Assembly: GCA_001940855.1 (NCBI GenBank)
Contig: MSGS01000074.1
Coordinates: 1-62,631, forward strand
DNA: 62,631 bases
Source: Christensenellaceae bacterium Phil1
GTDB lineage: Bacteria; Bacillota; Clostridia; Christensenellales; CAG-138
Reading direction: 5' to 3'
The position numbers and the translations under genes were made by a program. Positions 23,138-32,212 of this stretch are shown here, in pieces (positions within the stretch are counted from its first letter, which is position 1; each line of letters begins with the position of its first letter). The notes beneath the pieces were generated by a model that was not told the DNA's origin, searched no databases, and saw only the letters and a program-made list of their open reading frames with translations.

Positions 23138-24822
23138 GCAAGTACTCTGCTAAGGACAAAATAAGCAAAAAGCTTGAGGACAGCATTGCCCAAACCAATG
23201 CTCCTCTTACCGAGAAGGACGACCTTACCCCGGATGAGATAGCCAAGCTTACTCCTGAGGAATTTGACTTTGCCGAATATGATGAAACTGCTGCCGAGCG
23301 CGCGGGCTATTCTAACTATTCATATTGGCGCAGCACCATAAGGGTGTTCTTCAAAAACAAGGTTGCCGTTACCAATTTGGTAATAATGCTGGTGCTGGTG
23401 CTGTTCACTTTCCTGCAGCCCCTGCTTCCTAACCAGTTTGATCCCAACCTTGTAAACAAGTTCGACGAAAAGGCCGTGTGGCTAATAGTTGACGAGGACG
23501 GCAAGGCTAAGCTGAGCGGTATCAAGTATACCAAGGGCGACTATGCCGCCGAAACTGACGGCAGGAACACCACCCTTGCCTATGTTCAGGCTCCCGAAGA
23601 CTGGGGCAACATAAAGCTTTATGTGCAGGAAAAGGGCGGCGTTGCCGAAGAGATAGCAGCTACTGCCGACAGCGAGAATCCCGGCTGGTATTATGCCGTG
23701 ATAAGCGCCGAAAAGCCCTATATGTACGTTACGAGTGAGGACGGCGAAAAGACCACCTACTTTGAAGCGTGCTGGATAACCGTTGACGAGGAAACCACCG
23801 GCGTAACTTCATCCTCCTCCAAGCAGACCTCGGGCGAGCTTATAGCCGACGTGCCCGAAGGCTGCGTGCTTACTTACCTGTACGTTCCCGAAAATTGGGG
23901 TACACCCAAGGTAATGGCAGGCGGCATCATGCGCGGCAGCGAAACGAGCGAAGTTGAGTTCACTCCCCTTGAAGGTGAAGGTAACGAGGGCTGGTACTAC
24001 GCGTTCGTTAACAGCGAGCAGATGATGCTTGAAATAACCAGCGAGAATGGCGAATATAAGGGCATGAACAAGGGCGTTGCCCGCGTTACCGATCCTACCG
24101 AAATCACCCCGCAGGTCGGTTTCATAAGCAATCAGCGTCCTAACGAAGTGTATTGGTTCGGCACGAACGATATCGGTCAGGATCTGTGGAGCAGGATGTG
24201 GAGCGGCACGCGCACCAGTCTGTTCATAGGTATAGTCGTTGCGGCTATCGAGGCCGTGGTCGGCATACTGGTTGGTCTGCTGTGGGGTTATGTCCGCAAG
24301 CTGGACTTCCTGTTCACCGAAATATACAACGTTATAAACAACATACCGTCTACCATAATCCTCATACTTGCATCCTATGTTATGAGGCCCAGCGTGCAGA
24401 CGATAATAATCGCGATGAGCCTGACCGGCTGGATAGGCCTTGCGCGTTTTATCCGCAACCAGGTCATAATCATCCGCGACCGCGACTTTAACCTGGCGTC
24501 CCGCTGCCTTGGCACACCCACCCGCCGCGTTATCATGAAGAACCTGCTGCCCCAGATGGTTTCCGTTGTCATGCTGCGCATGTCGCTTGCCATCCCCGGT
24601 GCTATCGGTTCGGAAGTGTTCCTGGCGTATATCGGCCTTGGCCTGCCCATAAGCATACCGTCCCTGGGCAACCTGGTAAACAAGGGCCGCAGCCTTATGA
24701 TGGCGCCCAGCCTCAGGTATCAGCTGATAATCCCCGCGGTAATTCTTTCCATAATCACCGTGTGCTTCTACTTGGTAGGTAATGCGTTCAGCGACGCTGC
24801 CGATCCCAAGAATCACGTTTAA
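23134..24822 (+). CDS. Oligopeptide ABC permease (DppC/OppC type) with large extracellular insert
   Basis: A 562-residue permease, roughly twice the usual length. Residues 1-~75 are cytoplasmic and helical, and the first membrane segment is at ~77-98. The permease core runs from about 345 (GTNDIGQDLWSRMWSGTRTSL) to the end, with a coupling loop at DFNLASRCLGTPTRRVIMKNLLPQ. Between them lies an insert of about 245 residues that should face outside. It contains two similar ~65-residue units: YVQAPEDWGNIKLYV..GWYYAVISAEKPYMYVTSEDGE and YVPENWGTPKVMAG..GWYYAFVNSEQMMLEITSENGE (both abridged). They resemble the aromatic-rich beta-sandwich of CBM26-like starch-binding modules. The insert may dock the binding protein or bind the wall. 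Confidence 0.9.
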   Translation: MSKYSAKDKISKKLEDSIAQTNAPLTEKDDLTPDEIAKLTPEEFDFAEYDETAAERAGYSNYSYWRSTIRVFFKNKVAVTNLVIMLVLVLFTFLQPLLPNQFDPNLVNKFDEKAVWLIVDEDGKAKLSGIKYTKGDYAAETDGRNTTLAYVQAPEDWGNIKLYVQEKGGVAEEIAATADSENPGWYYAVISAEKPYMYVTSEDGEKTTYFEACWITVDEETTGVTSSSSKQTSGELIADVPEGCVLTYLYVPENWGTPKVMAGGIMRGSETSEVEFTPLEGEGNEGWYYAFVNSEQMMLEITSENGEYKGMNKGVARVTDPTEITPQVGFISNQRPNEVYWFGTNDIGQDLWSRMWSGTRTSLFIGIVVAAIEAVVGILVGLLWGYVRKLDFLFTEIYNVINNIPSTIILILASYVMRPSVQTIIIAMSLTGWIGLARFIRNQVIIIRDRDFNLASRCLGTPTRRVIMKNLLPQMVSVVMLRMSLAIPGAIGSEVFLAYIGLGLPISIPSLGNLVNKGRSLMMAPSLRYQLIIPAVILSIITVCFYLVGNAFSDAADPKNHV

Positions 24823-24834
24823 GGAGGGCTGACA

Positions 24835-25917
24835 ATGGAAAACAAAGAGGTAATCCTTTCCGTAAAGGATCTCAACGTTAAATTCAGCCTGCGCGGCAAG
24901 GTGCTGCATGCCATTCGCGGCATAAGCCTTGACCTGTATAAGGGCGAAAGCCTTGCCATAGTCGGCGAGTCCGGCTCCGGTAAGAGCGTATTCACTAAAA
25001 ACTTCATTGGCCTTCTGGACAAGAACGGTTGGGTGGATTCCGGCGAAATACTTTATTACGGTCGCGACCCCGAACATCCCATTGACCTTGCAAAGCTGAA
25101 GACCGAGCAGGATTGGTTCGGCATACGCGGTAAGGAAGTTGCAATGGTAATGCAGGACCCGATGACCAGCCTTAACCCGCTTAAGACCATCGGCTGGCAG
25201 ATAGGCGAAGCGCTTAAACTGCACCAGAATCTGCATGGCGAGGAAGCCAAGCAGAAGGCCATAGAAATACTGGCGGACGTTGGCATACTCGAACCAGAGC
25301 GCAGATACGCGCAGTATCCGCACGAGTTCTCCGGCGGCATGAGGCAAAGGGTCGTTATAGCCATAGCGATGGCCTGCAACCCGCGCATACTTATTTGCGA
25401 CGAGCCCACTACTGCGCTGGACGTTACCATTCAGGCGCAGATACTGAACCTGATAAAGCAGCTTAAGGACAAATATGAGCTGACTACCATTTACATAACG
25501 CATGACCTTGGCGTTGTTGCAAACGTTGCGGACCGCATTGCCGTTATGTACGCGGGCGACATAGTTGAAATAGGCACCACGGACGAGGTGTTCTATGATC
25601 CCAAGCATCCTTATACTTGGGCGCTGCTCAGCTCCCTGCCGCAGCTTGGCGTTAAGGGCGAGGATCTGTATTCCATAAAGGGTACCCCTCCGAACCTGTT
25701 CCATCCTATCCGCGGCGATGCGTTTGCCGCGCGTAACCCGCAGGCGCTGAAGATAGACTTCCAGCACAGGCCGCCTTATTTCGAGGTATCGCCCACGCAT
25801 AAGGCTCGCACTTGGCTGCTGGATCCCCGCGCGCCGCATGTGGAACCGCCCGCAAGCATAAAGAACATAAGGAACATGAGAAACTTGCGCAGTAACGGAG
25901 GAAAGAACAATGGCTGA
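24835..25917 (+). CDS. Oligopeptide ABC transporter ATPase (DppD/OppD type)
   Basis: A 360-residue ATPase that powers import: Walker [11 protein letters not shown]-loop around [11 protein letters not shown], signature [16 protein letters not shown], Walker [13 protein letters not shown], and switch His in ITHDLG. The C-terminal oligopeptide-ATPase extension ([19 protein letters not shown]) is present but lacks the four-cysteine iron-sulphur cluster of many family members; only a diverged remnant region is seen. It overlaps the next ATPase gene by 8 bases. Confidence 0.94.
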   Translation: MENKEVILSVKDLNVKFSLRGKVLHAIRGISLDLYKGESLAIVGESGSGKSVFTKNFIGLLDKNGWVDSGEILYYGRDPEHPIDLAKLKTEQDWFGIRGKEVAMVMQDPMTSLNPLKTIGWQIGEALKLHQNLHGEEAKQKAIEILADVGILEPERRYAQYPHEFSGGMRQRVVIAIAMACNPRILICDEPTTALDVTIQAQILNLIKQLKDKYELTTIYITHDLGVVANVADRIAVMYAGDIVEIGTTDEVFYDPKHPYTWALLSSLPQLGVKGEDLYSIKGTPPNLFHPIRGDAFAARNPQALKIDFQHRPPYFEVSPTHKARTWLLDPRAPHVEPPASIKNIRNMRNLRSNGGKNNG

Positions 25918-26854
25918 TATGAATAAAGAACCTCTGCTTCAGGTGCGCGACATGGAAGTCACCTTCGGCAAGGGCAAAAAGAAGTTCGTTGCCGTAAAGG
26001 GTGTTACCTTCGATATTTATAAGGGCGAAACGTTCGGCCTGGTCGGCGAATCCGGTTCCGGTAAAACCACCATAGGCCGCGCCATAATCCGCATCAATCC
26101 TATATCTGCCGGCGAAGTCACCTTCAAGGGCCAGCGCATAAGCGGCAAAATAAGCCGCCAGCTTGATAAGCAGGTGACCCAGAAGATACAGATGATATTC
26201 CAGGATCCTATGGCCAGCCTTAATGAACGCGCCAAGGTGGACTACATAGTGAGCGAAGGCCTGATAAACGTGCATCCCAATATTTCAAAGGAAGAAAGGG
26301 AAGCCGCCGTCAGCAAGGCGCTTTCGGACGTTGGTCTGCTGCCGGAGTTTGCAAGCCGCTTCCCGCACGAGTTCTCCGGCGGTCAGCGTCAGCGTATCGG
26401 CATAGCCAGAAGCCTTATAATGGAGCCGGAATTCATAATTGCGGACGAACCTATAAGCGCGCTGGACGTATCCATCCGTGCGCAGGTGCTGAACCTGATG
26501 AGCAAGCTGCAGAAGGAGCGCGGGCTGACCTATCTGTTCATAGCGCACGATTTGAGCGTTATGCGCTTTATCTGCGACAGGATAGCCGTTATACACAAGG
26601 GCGTTATAGTGGAGCTTTCCGAAACCGAAAAGCTGTTCGCACACCCGCTGCATCCTTATACGCGCGCGCTGCTTTCCGCCATACCTATGCCGGATCCCGA
26701 AAGCGAACGCGAAAAGGTGCTGGAAGTATACGATCCTTCCTGCCATCATTATGAAACCGATAAGCCCGTTTGGACGGAGATTGAGCCGGGCCACTTCATA
26801 ATGGCTAACCAGGAAGAATTGGCAGAATACCGCAAGCAGCTCGAAAACAACTGA
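25910..26854 (+). CDS. Oligopeptide ABC transporter ATPase (DppF/OppF type)
   Basis: A 314-residue partner ATPase: Walker [24 protein letters not shown], signature [15 protein letters not shown], Walker [13 protein letters not shown], switch IAHDLS, then the C-terminal oligopeptide-binding extension ([17 protein letters not shown]). It is the last gene of the operon and is followed by a terminator. With DppD it would form the ATPase heterodimer. Confidence 0.94.
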   Translation: MADMNKEPLLQVRDMEVTFGKGKKKFVAVKGVTFDIYKGETFGLVGESGSGKTTIGRAIIRINPISAGEVTFKGQRISGKISRQLDKQVTQKIQMIFQDPMASLNERAKVDYIVSEGLINVHPNISKEEREAAVSKALSDVGLLPEFASRFPHEFSGGQRQRIGIARSLIMEPEFIIADEPISALDVSIRAQVLNLMSKLQKERGLTYLFIAHDLSVMRFICDRIAVIHKGVIVELSETEKLFAHPLHPYTRALLSAIPMPDPESEREKVLEVYDPSCHHYETDKPVWTEIEPGHFIMANQEELAEYRKQLENN

Positions 26855-26877
26855 TATTCGGCCGAAAAGGCATGAGC

Positions 26878-26920
26878 TTATCCGCCTGAGGAGCCACTCT
26901 TTGGGCGGATAATTTATGTT
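26878..26920 (+). terminator. Terminator of the peptide ABC operon
   Basis: Stem TTATCCGCC / GGGCGGATAA around a ~16-base loop, followed by TTTATG. Confidence 0.7.
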
Positions 26921-26945
26921 CGGAAGGAAAATTAGCGTATTTGGG

Positions 26946-26974
26946 TTGACTTTGGGCGGATGTTCACTTATAAT
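26946..26974 (+). promoter_or_regulatory. Promoter of rpsU
   Basis: -35 TTGACT (26946-26951), 17-base spacer, -10 TATAAT (26969-26974). Confidence 0.82.
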
Positions 26975-27051
26975 ATTTTTTGTTTGCGGATATAGCCCAT
27001 GTTTTTAATATGGAATACCGCTATGTTGCATCAGAGGGGAGGGATAAAGAA

Positions 27052-27222
27052 ATGGAAATTCGTGTAGGCGAAAACGAGTCCCTGGAGAGTGCCCTGAAAC
27101 GGTTCAAACGTAAGTGCGCGCGCTCTGGCGTCCTCGCTGAGGTCCGTAGGCGTGAGCATTATGAGAAGCCCAGCGTAAAGCGCAAGAAGAAAGCCGAAGC
27201 TGCCCGTAAGCGCAAGTATTAA
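27052..27222 (+). CDS. rpsU: Small ribosomal subunit protein bS21
   Basis: A 56-residue basic protein of the 30S subunit that contacts the 3' end of 16S r[25 protein letters not shown] at the start, [21 protein letters not shown] at the end (abridged), and total length match bS21. The start is the internal ATG at 27052, after GAGGGGAGGG; an in-frame ATG upstream would add unconserved residues. It has its own promoter and terminator. Confidence 0.96.
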   Translation: MEIRVGENESLESALKRFKRKCARSGVLAEVRRREHYEKPSVKRKKKAEAARKRKY

Positions 27223-27269
27223 TTTGCTTTTAGCGGTAAGCTTTTGGGTATAGCTTAAAAGAAACAAAT

Positions 27270-27307
27270 GAGCCGGATGAGGATTGTTCCTTGTCCGGCT
27301 CTTTTTG
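27270..27307 (+). terminator. Terminator of rpsU
   Basis: Stem GAGCCGGA (27270-27277) / TCCGGCTC (27294-27301) followed by TTTTTG. Confidence 0.87.
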
Positions 27308-27352
27308 TTGCATTGCATTGGTGCAATTCCTGCATCATTTTCGCATTCTTGT

Positions 27353-27361
27353 TGCTATAAT
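27353..27361 (+). promoter_or_regulatory. Extended -10 promoter before surE
   Basis: TGCTATAAT (27353-27361) forms an extended -10; no good -35 was found at 17 bases. It lies 62 bases before surE and probably drives the surE to ispH-rpsA operon. Confidence 0.5.
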
Positions 27362-27422
27362 GGTCGATTTCTGATAAAATATGAAAGAATTGAATTGAAA
27401 TGAAAGCGAAAAGGACGAGATC

Positions 27423-28181
27423 ATGAGGATTCTTTTAACAAACGACGATGGGGTCTACGCTGCGGGCATACGCGCGCTGGCCGTTGCCCTGCATGGAGAA
27501 CACGAAGTTGCCATTGCCGCGCCCAGCGTGCAGCGCAGCGGCGCAAGCCATTCCTTCACGTGCAGCGAATTTGGGCTGAGTGCGGAGCGCGTAACGCTTG
27601 AAGGGCTTGAAGATGTTACGGCGTATGCAATAAGCGGCACGCCTTCGGACTGCGCAAAGCTTGGCATGCAGCTTATGGGTGAATGGCCGGATCTTGTAGT
27701 GTCCGGCATAAACCACGGCAGTAACCTTGGCACGGATACGCTGTATTCCGGCACCGTAGGCGCGGCCATGGAGGCGGCTATATACGGCGTAAAGGCCATT
27801 GCCGTATCCAACTATGCATTTGAACCGGAAAATTTTGATATGTGTATATACGGTCTTGAAAGGGCCATGCAGCTGATGGAAGAACATAATGAACTTATGC
27901 TGCTGAATGTAAACGCTCCGGACGGAGCGCGGGAGGATTGCAAGGGCGTGAAGCTAACCCCGCTCGGCTTCCATAAATACCCCACCGAATATGATTTGAT
28001 GCCAAATGAAAACGGAGAGGAAATGTTCTATTCGCGCCGCGGCATAGTGTACATGAGTCGGGAAAACGACGACGTGGATGACAGATGGCTGCAAAAGGGC
28101 TATGTTTCAATAACCCCGCTGCAAATGAGCTTTACGGACGAAAATATGCTTGCATTATTAAAGAAAGGCTGGCGCGAATAA
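27423..28181 (+). CDS. surE: 5'/3'-nucleotidase SurE
   Basis: A 252-residue metal-dependent phosphatase that removes phosphate from nucleoside monophosphates in the cytoplasm. The N-terminal RILLTNDDGVYAAGIRAL holds the Asp-Asp metal pair. Ser in the RSGASHSFT loop and GINHGSNLGTDTLYSGTVGA (Asn ligand and catalytic loop) complete the site. Length is standard. First gene of a run of seven same-strand genes with almost no spacing; the RpiR gene starts at the very next base. Confidence 0.95.
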   Translation: MRILLTNDDGVYAAGIRALAVALHGEHEVAIAAPSVQRSGASHSFTCSEFGLSAERVTLEGLEDVTAYAISGTPSDCAKLGMQLMGEWPDLVVSGINHGSNLGTDTLYSGTVGAAMEAAIYGVKAIAVSNYAFEPENFDMCIYGLERAMQLMEEHNELMLLNVNAPDGAREDCKGVKLTPLGFHKYPTEYDLMPNENGEEMFYSRRGIVYMSRENDDVDDRWLQKGYVSITPLQMSFTDENMLALLKKGWRE

Positions 28182-29072
28182 ATGCGTAAGGATGCGGAAA
28201 AGACCGAAGGCAGCGACCTGCTTGTAAGGCTGAACAAAAACTATAAAACGCTGAGCAAGGGGCAGAAGCAGCTTGCGGCATACATAACGGAAAACTACGA
28301 CCGCGCGGCGTTCATAACCGCTTCTAAGATGGGGCGCATAGTTGGCGTGAGCGAATCCACGGTTGTGCGCTTTGCGTATGCGCTGGGGTATGACGGATAT
28401 CCGGAACTGCAAAAATCATTGCAGGAGCTGATAAGGAACAAGCTTACCAGCGTGCAGCGCATTCAGCTGACAGGCGACCTTCAGCCCAACGATGTGCTAA
28501 GATCCGTGCTGAAGTCAGATGTGTCCAATATCCGCGCAACGATAGATTCAATAGACAATGCCTCCTTCAATGCCGCAATAAACGCGCTGCTCGAAGCTAA
28601 AAAGGTATACATAGTCGGTCTTATGAGCGCGGCGCCGCTTGCGCAGTTTTTGGCGTATTATCTTGGCTTTGTTATGGACAACGTGGTGATGGTGTCCGGC
28701 GCGATGGGCAATATATATGAGGATCTGTTCCGCATAAGCAGCGAGGACGTATGCATAGGCATAAGCTTCCCGCGCTATTCAAACCGCACAATTGACGCGC
28801 TGGATTTTGCCCGCGGAAAGGGCGCGACCATAATCGCAATAACTGACAGCGTATCTTCCCCCATAGCCGAAAAGGCGGAGCATGCGCTGATCGCCCGCAG
28901 CGATATGGCGGGCTTTGCGGATTCGCTTGTTGCACCGCTCAGCCTTATAAATGCGATAATTGTGGCGTGCAGCCTAAGACGCAGGGAGCAGGTATCCAAT
29001 ACCCTAAGCCAGCTTGAAGGCATATGGGGCAGCCACGGCGTTTATGTTACCAAGGAGAGCGGCAGGGAATGA
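28182..29072 (+). CDS. MurR/RpiR family transcriptional regulator
   Basis: A 296-residue regulator. Residues ~10-90 are an RpiR helix-turn-helix (LSKGQKQLAAYITENYDRAAFITASKMGRIVGVSESTVVRFAYALGY abridged). Residues ~125-260 are a SIS sugar-phosphate-binding domain (KKVYIVGLMSAAPLAQFLAYYLGF, CIGISFPRYSNRTIDALDFARGKG abridged). Such proteins sense phosphosugars. No dedicated sugar operon is adjacent, so its target is unclear. It overlaps the phosphatase gene by 4 bases. Confidence 0.92.
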   Translation: MRKDAEKTEGSDLLVRLNKNYKTLSKGQKQLAAYITENYDRAAFITASKMGRIVGVSESTVVRFAYALGYDGYPELQKSLQELIRNKLTSVQRIQLTGDLQPNDVLRSVLKSDVSNIRATIDSIDNASFNAAINALLEAKKVYIVGLMSAAPLAQFLAYYLGFVMDNVVMVSGAMGNIYEDLFRISSEDVCIGISFPRYSNRTIDALDFARGKGATIIAITDSVSSPIAEKAEHALIARSDMAGFADSLVAPLSLINAIIVACSLRRREQVSNTLSQLEGIWGSHGVYVTKESGRE

Positions 29073-29698
29073 GAATAATATTGGTACGCCATGGGCAAAC
29101 GAAATGGAACAGCGAAGGCCGCGTGCAGGGCAGAACGGATATTCCCCTGAACGCGCGGGGAATGGCGCAGGCGGAAGCCGTGGGCGAATGGCTGAGCGGC
29201 AGGAAAATAGACGCGGTGTATGCATCCCCGCTTATGCGCGCGCACGATACCGCGAAGGCCATTGCGGACAGGCAAGGCGTTTGCGTAAAGCTGCTTGGTG
29301 AAATGATAGAAATTGACTTTGGCCTTTGGGAGGGCAAAACCTCGCGCGAGCTTTCAAAGGAGTTTCCGGAATTTTGGGTGGACTGGTCATGGCACTTGGA
29401 CGAAGAGAAAAGCGCCATGATGCGGGCCGAATCTGCATATTCTATACTTGCCCGGGCAAAGCGCGCCGTGGGCGCCGTTATGGAGGAAAATGCGGCGGAC
29501 GCAACGGTTGCGATAGTAAGCCATACTATGCCCATAAAGCTGCTGATGGCGGATGCGGTTGGCATTCCGCTTGAGAATATGCGGCAGGTGAAGGTGGATA
29601 ACTGCGGCGTATGCGAAATTGAACTGCATAAGGGCGAACAAAGCAAGCTTATAACCTGGAACGAGAGAGGCTTTTTGATGAGAAAGGGGCTTATATGA
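29069..29698 (+). CDS. Histidine phosphatase family protein
   Basis: A 209-residue phosphoglycerate-mutase-like phosphatase. LVRHGQTKWN has the phosphohistidine and Arg, SPLMRAHDTAKAI follows, EIDFGLWEGK is the middle motif, and VSHTMPIKLL has the second catalytic His. Such enzymes hydrolyse small phosphoesters; the substrate (for example alpha-ribazole phosphate or phosphosugars) cannot be told. The start at 29069 is fixed by the conserved MRIILVRHG and the ATGA overlap with the RpiR gene. Confidence 0.92.
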   Translation: MRIILVRHGQTKWNSEGRVQGRTDIPLNARGMAQAEAVGEWLSGRKIDAVYASPLMRAHDTAKAIADRQGVCVKLLGEMIEIDFGLWEGKTSRELSKEFPEFWVDWSWHLDEEKSAMMRAESAYSILARAKRAVGAVMEENAADATVAIVSHTMPIKLLMADAVGIPLENMRQVKVDNCGVCEIELHKGEQSKLITWNERGFLMRKGLI

Positions 29699-30915
29699 GC
29701 CGCGTAGCAATAATAGGCGGCGGTCCCGCGGGCATGATGTGCGCAAGCGAAGCCGCGCATAACGGCCACAGCGTAACGCTGTATGAGCGCAACGAAAAGC
29801 TGGGCAAAAAGCTCTTCATAACGGGCAAGGGCCGCTGCAATTTGACAAATTCCGCCGATATAAAGGATTTTTTTGAAAACATACCGCGCAATCCGCGCTT
29901 CCTTTACAGCGCGCTTTACGGCTTCACAAACGATGAACTTGTTGCCGCAATAAATGCTGAAGGTGTGCCGACGAAGGTGGAACGCGGCGGCAGGATATTT
30001 CCCCAGTCCGATAAATCAAGCGACATACTCCGCGCAATGGCAAACCGCGTGAAAAAAGCGGGCGTGGATATTCGGCTGAACAGCCGCGTAAAGGCCATAA
30101 CAAAGGACGAAGCCGGTTTTATTATAGACCTTGGCGGGAAAAAGGAGCGTTACGACGCAGTGGTGCTCGCAACGGGCGGCGCAAGCTACACGTCCACCGG
30201 CTCCACGGGCGACGGCTATGCATTCGCCAAAGCCTTTGGCCACAGCGTAACGCCGATAGTGCCCAGCCTCATCTCGCTTGAAACGGAGGAGGAATGGCCC
30301 AAGGAGCTGATGGGCCTTTCACTCAAAAACGTTACGCTCAACGCATATAACAAAAAGAAAAAGCTTGTTTACAGCGAGCTTGGCGAAATGCTGTTCACTC
30401 ACTTTGGAGTGTCCGGCCCGCTGGTGCTGAGCGCATCCAGCCGCATTGCGGATGATCCCGCAGGCGCGCGGCTGACGATAGACCTAAAGCCCGGGCTTGA
30501 TATAGATGAGCTTGACCGCCGCCTTGTGCGCGATTTTCAGCAGAACAGCCGCAAAAGCTTCCAGAATGCGCTGGACGGGCTTTTTCCGCGCAGGATGATA
30601 CCGGTTATGGTACAGCTTTCGGGCATAGCTGCAGACACGGAAACCAATTCCGTAACGCGGGAGCAGCGGCATGCGTTTGCCGCGCTTATAAAATGCGTAC
30701 CGATAACGGTTAAGGCCGCCATGCCGATAGATCAGGCAATAATTACGCGCGGCGGTATAAACGTGAAGGAAATAGACCCGTCCACAATGGAATCAAAGCT
30801 TGTGAGCGGGCTGTACTTTGCAGGCGAGGTTATAGACGTGGACGCATATACGGGCGGATTCAATATTCAAATAGCCTGCTCAACGGGCGTGCTTGCGGGA
30901 AGGAGCATAATATGA
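29695..30915 (+). CDS. HI0933/BaiN-like FAD-dependent oxidoreductase
   Basis: A 406-residue flavoprotein. The N-terminal dinucleotide-binding motif is VAIIGGGPAGMMCASEAA, followed by the family signatures KLGKKLFITGKGRCNLTN, GRIFPQSDKSSDI, LATGGASYTSTGSTGDGY and the C-terminal GLYFAGEVIDVDAYTGGFNIQIA. The family is widespread and mostly uncharacterised; BaiN is one member linked to bile-acid dehydroxylation, but that role should not be transferred. It overlaps its neighbours by 4 bases on both sides. Confidence 0.9.
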   Translation: MSRVAIIGGGPAGMMCASEAAHNGHSVTLYERNEKLGKKLFITGKGRCNLTNSADIKDFFENIPRNPRFLYSALYGFTNDELVAAINAEGVPTKVERGGRIFPQSDKSSDILRAMANRVKKAGVDIRLNSRVKAITKDEAGFIIDLGGKKERYDAVVLATGGASYTSTGSTGDGYAFAKAFGHSVTPIVPSLISLETEEEWPKELMGLSLKNVTLNAYNKKKKLVYSELGEMLFTHFGVSGPLVLSASSRIADDPAGARLTIDLKPGLDIDELDRRLVRDFQQNSRKSFQNALDGLFPRRMIPVMVQLSGIAADTETNSVTREQRHAFAALIKCVPITVKAAMPIDQAIITRGGINVKEIDPSTMESKLVSGLYFAGEVIDVDAYTGGFNIQIACSTGVLAGRSII

Positions 30916-31610
30916 CGCATATAAACGTGGCTATAGACGGGCCGGCCGGCGCGGGCAAAAGTACCGTTGCCAAGGCCGCGGCAAAGGAGCTGGGGATACT
31001 TTACCTTGATACGGGCGCAATGTACCGCGCGGTGGCGTTGAAGGCGATAAGGTTGGGAATTAACCCAAACGACGCTGAGCGCGTGCGGCCGATGCTGAAG
31101 AATACGCACATAAGCGTTGAAAACGACGGCGGTGCGCAGAGGACGCTGCTTGACGGGGAGGATGTGTCCGGCCTTATAAGGACGCAGCAGGTGTCCAAAG
31201 GCGCGTCGGATATAGGCGTTATACTTGAAGTGAGGCAGATGCTGGTGCGAGAGCAGCAGAGGATAGCCCAAAATACCGATCTTGTTATGGAAGGGCGGGA
31301 CATAGGCTCGTGCGTTATACCCGCTTCGCCGTGCAAATTTTATATTACCGCGTCCAGCGATGAGCGCGCCGCAAGAAGGCTTAAGGAGCTTGAGGCAAGC
31401 GGCAGGGACGAAGGCAAAACGCTTGAGCAGCTTAAAGCGGAGATAGAAGCGCGGGATTATACGGACAGCCATCGTGAGTTCGCTCCGCTTACAAGGGTTA
31501 GCGACGCAATACTTGTGGATACGACCGATATGACAATAGAGCAGGCGGTCAAGACCGTGACGGACAGGGTAAAGGCCGTGTATTATAATGAAGCGGGAGG
31601 AAAAGACTGA
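30912..31610 (+). CDS. cmk: Cytidylate kinase
   Basis: A 232-residue (d)CMP kinase. IDGPAGAGKSTVAK is the P-loop, LYLDTGAMYRAVAL binds CMP, GRDIGSCVIPASPCKFYITAS and RAARRLKEL (LID) follow, and DYTDSHREFAPLT is the family's C-terminal signature. Full length. Conserved Clostridia neighbourhood cmk-plsC-ispH-rpsA. A 1-base overlap (TGATG) couples it to plsC. Confidence 0.96.
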   Translation: MTHINVAIDGPAGAGKSTVAKAAAKELGILYLDTGAMYRAVALKAIRLGINPNDAERVRPMLKNTHISVENDGGAQRTLLDGEDVSGLIRTQQVSKGASDIGVILEVRQMLVREQQRIAQNTDLVMEGRDIGSCVIPASPCKFYITASSDERAARRLKELEASGRDEGKTLEQLKAEIEARDYTDSHREFAPLTRVSDAILVDTTDMTIEQAVKTVTDRVKAVYYNEAGGKD

Positions 31611-32212
31611 TGCTGTATATGCTGCTGAAAATTCTGCTGGGGCCGTTGCTGCTTTTGATACTGCGCCCCATAGTTTACGGCAAGCAGAATTTGCGCGTTA
31701 AGGGCAAGGCCATATTCATCTGCAACCACCGTTCCATGTGGGACCCCGTTATAATTGCCATATGCACGCCCAGAATGGTGCATTTCATGGCAAAGAAGGA
31801 AATATTTGAATCAAAGATAGGCAACATATTCTTCCGCTCGCTGGGGGCATTCCCTGTGAACAGGAAAAACGTTGACCTTATGTCGCTTAAAAATGCGCTG
31901 AAGGTGCTAAACGATGGTAAGATATTCGGCCTTTTCCCCGAAGGCAAGCGCGAAGTGAGCGATTCGCTGGACGAATTTGAAAAAGGCACGGCGTTCTTTG
32001 CAATACGCTCGGGCGCGCCGGTAATACCCATATATATTCACCCCGATTCGCAGCGCAGGCTGAGGCCGGTAATAATGGTCGGCAAAGCCATAGACGTGAG
32101 CGAGATTGCTGCCAACGCGCAGAAGAGTACGCTTATAGACGTTGTTACGGACGAACTGGCGGACGCCGTGGCGGCGCTCGGTACGGAGCTGGAGGAGATA
32201 TATTGCAACTGA
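31610..32212 (+). CDS. plsC: 1-acyl-sn-glycerol-3-phosphate acyltransferase
   Basis: A 200-residue membrane-associated acyltransferase making phosphatidic acid. HRSMWDP is the HX4D catalytic motif, GAFPVNRKNVDLMSLK and FPEGKREVS are the acceptor-binding blocks, and IPIYIHP is the fourth. One N-terminal hydrophobic segment. It overlaps ispH-rpsA by 10 bases. Confidence 0.93.
   Translation: MLYMLLKILLGPLLLLILRPIVYGKQNLRVKGKAIFICNHRSMWDPVIIAICTPRMVHFMAKKEIFESKIGNIFFRSLGAFPVNRKNVDLMSLKNALKVLNDGKIFGLFPEGKREVSDSLDEFEKGTAFFAIRSGAPVIPIYIHPDSQRRLRPVIMVGKAIDVSEIAANAQKSTLIDVVTDELADAVAALGTELEEIYCN

Noticed and set aside
23809..25839. Long minus-strand open frame across the permease and ATPase genes
   Set aside because: It spans two clear sense genes with Walker motifs and is a GC-bias shadow.
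29695..30915. Assignment of the flavoprotein as the bile-acid enzyme BaiN
   Set aside because: The family is broad and no other bai gene is nearby; only the family name is justified.
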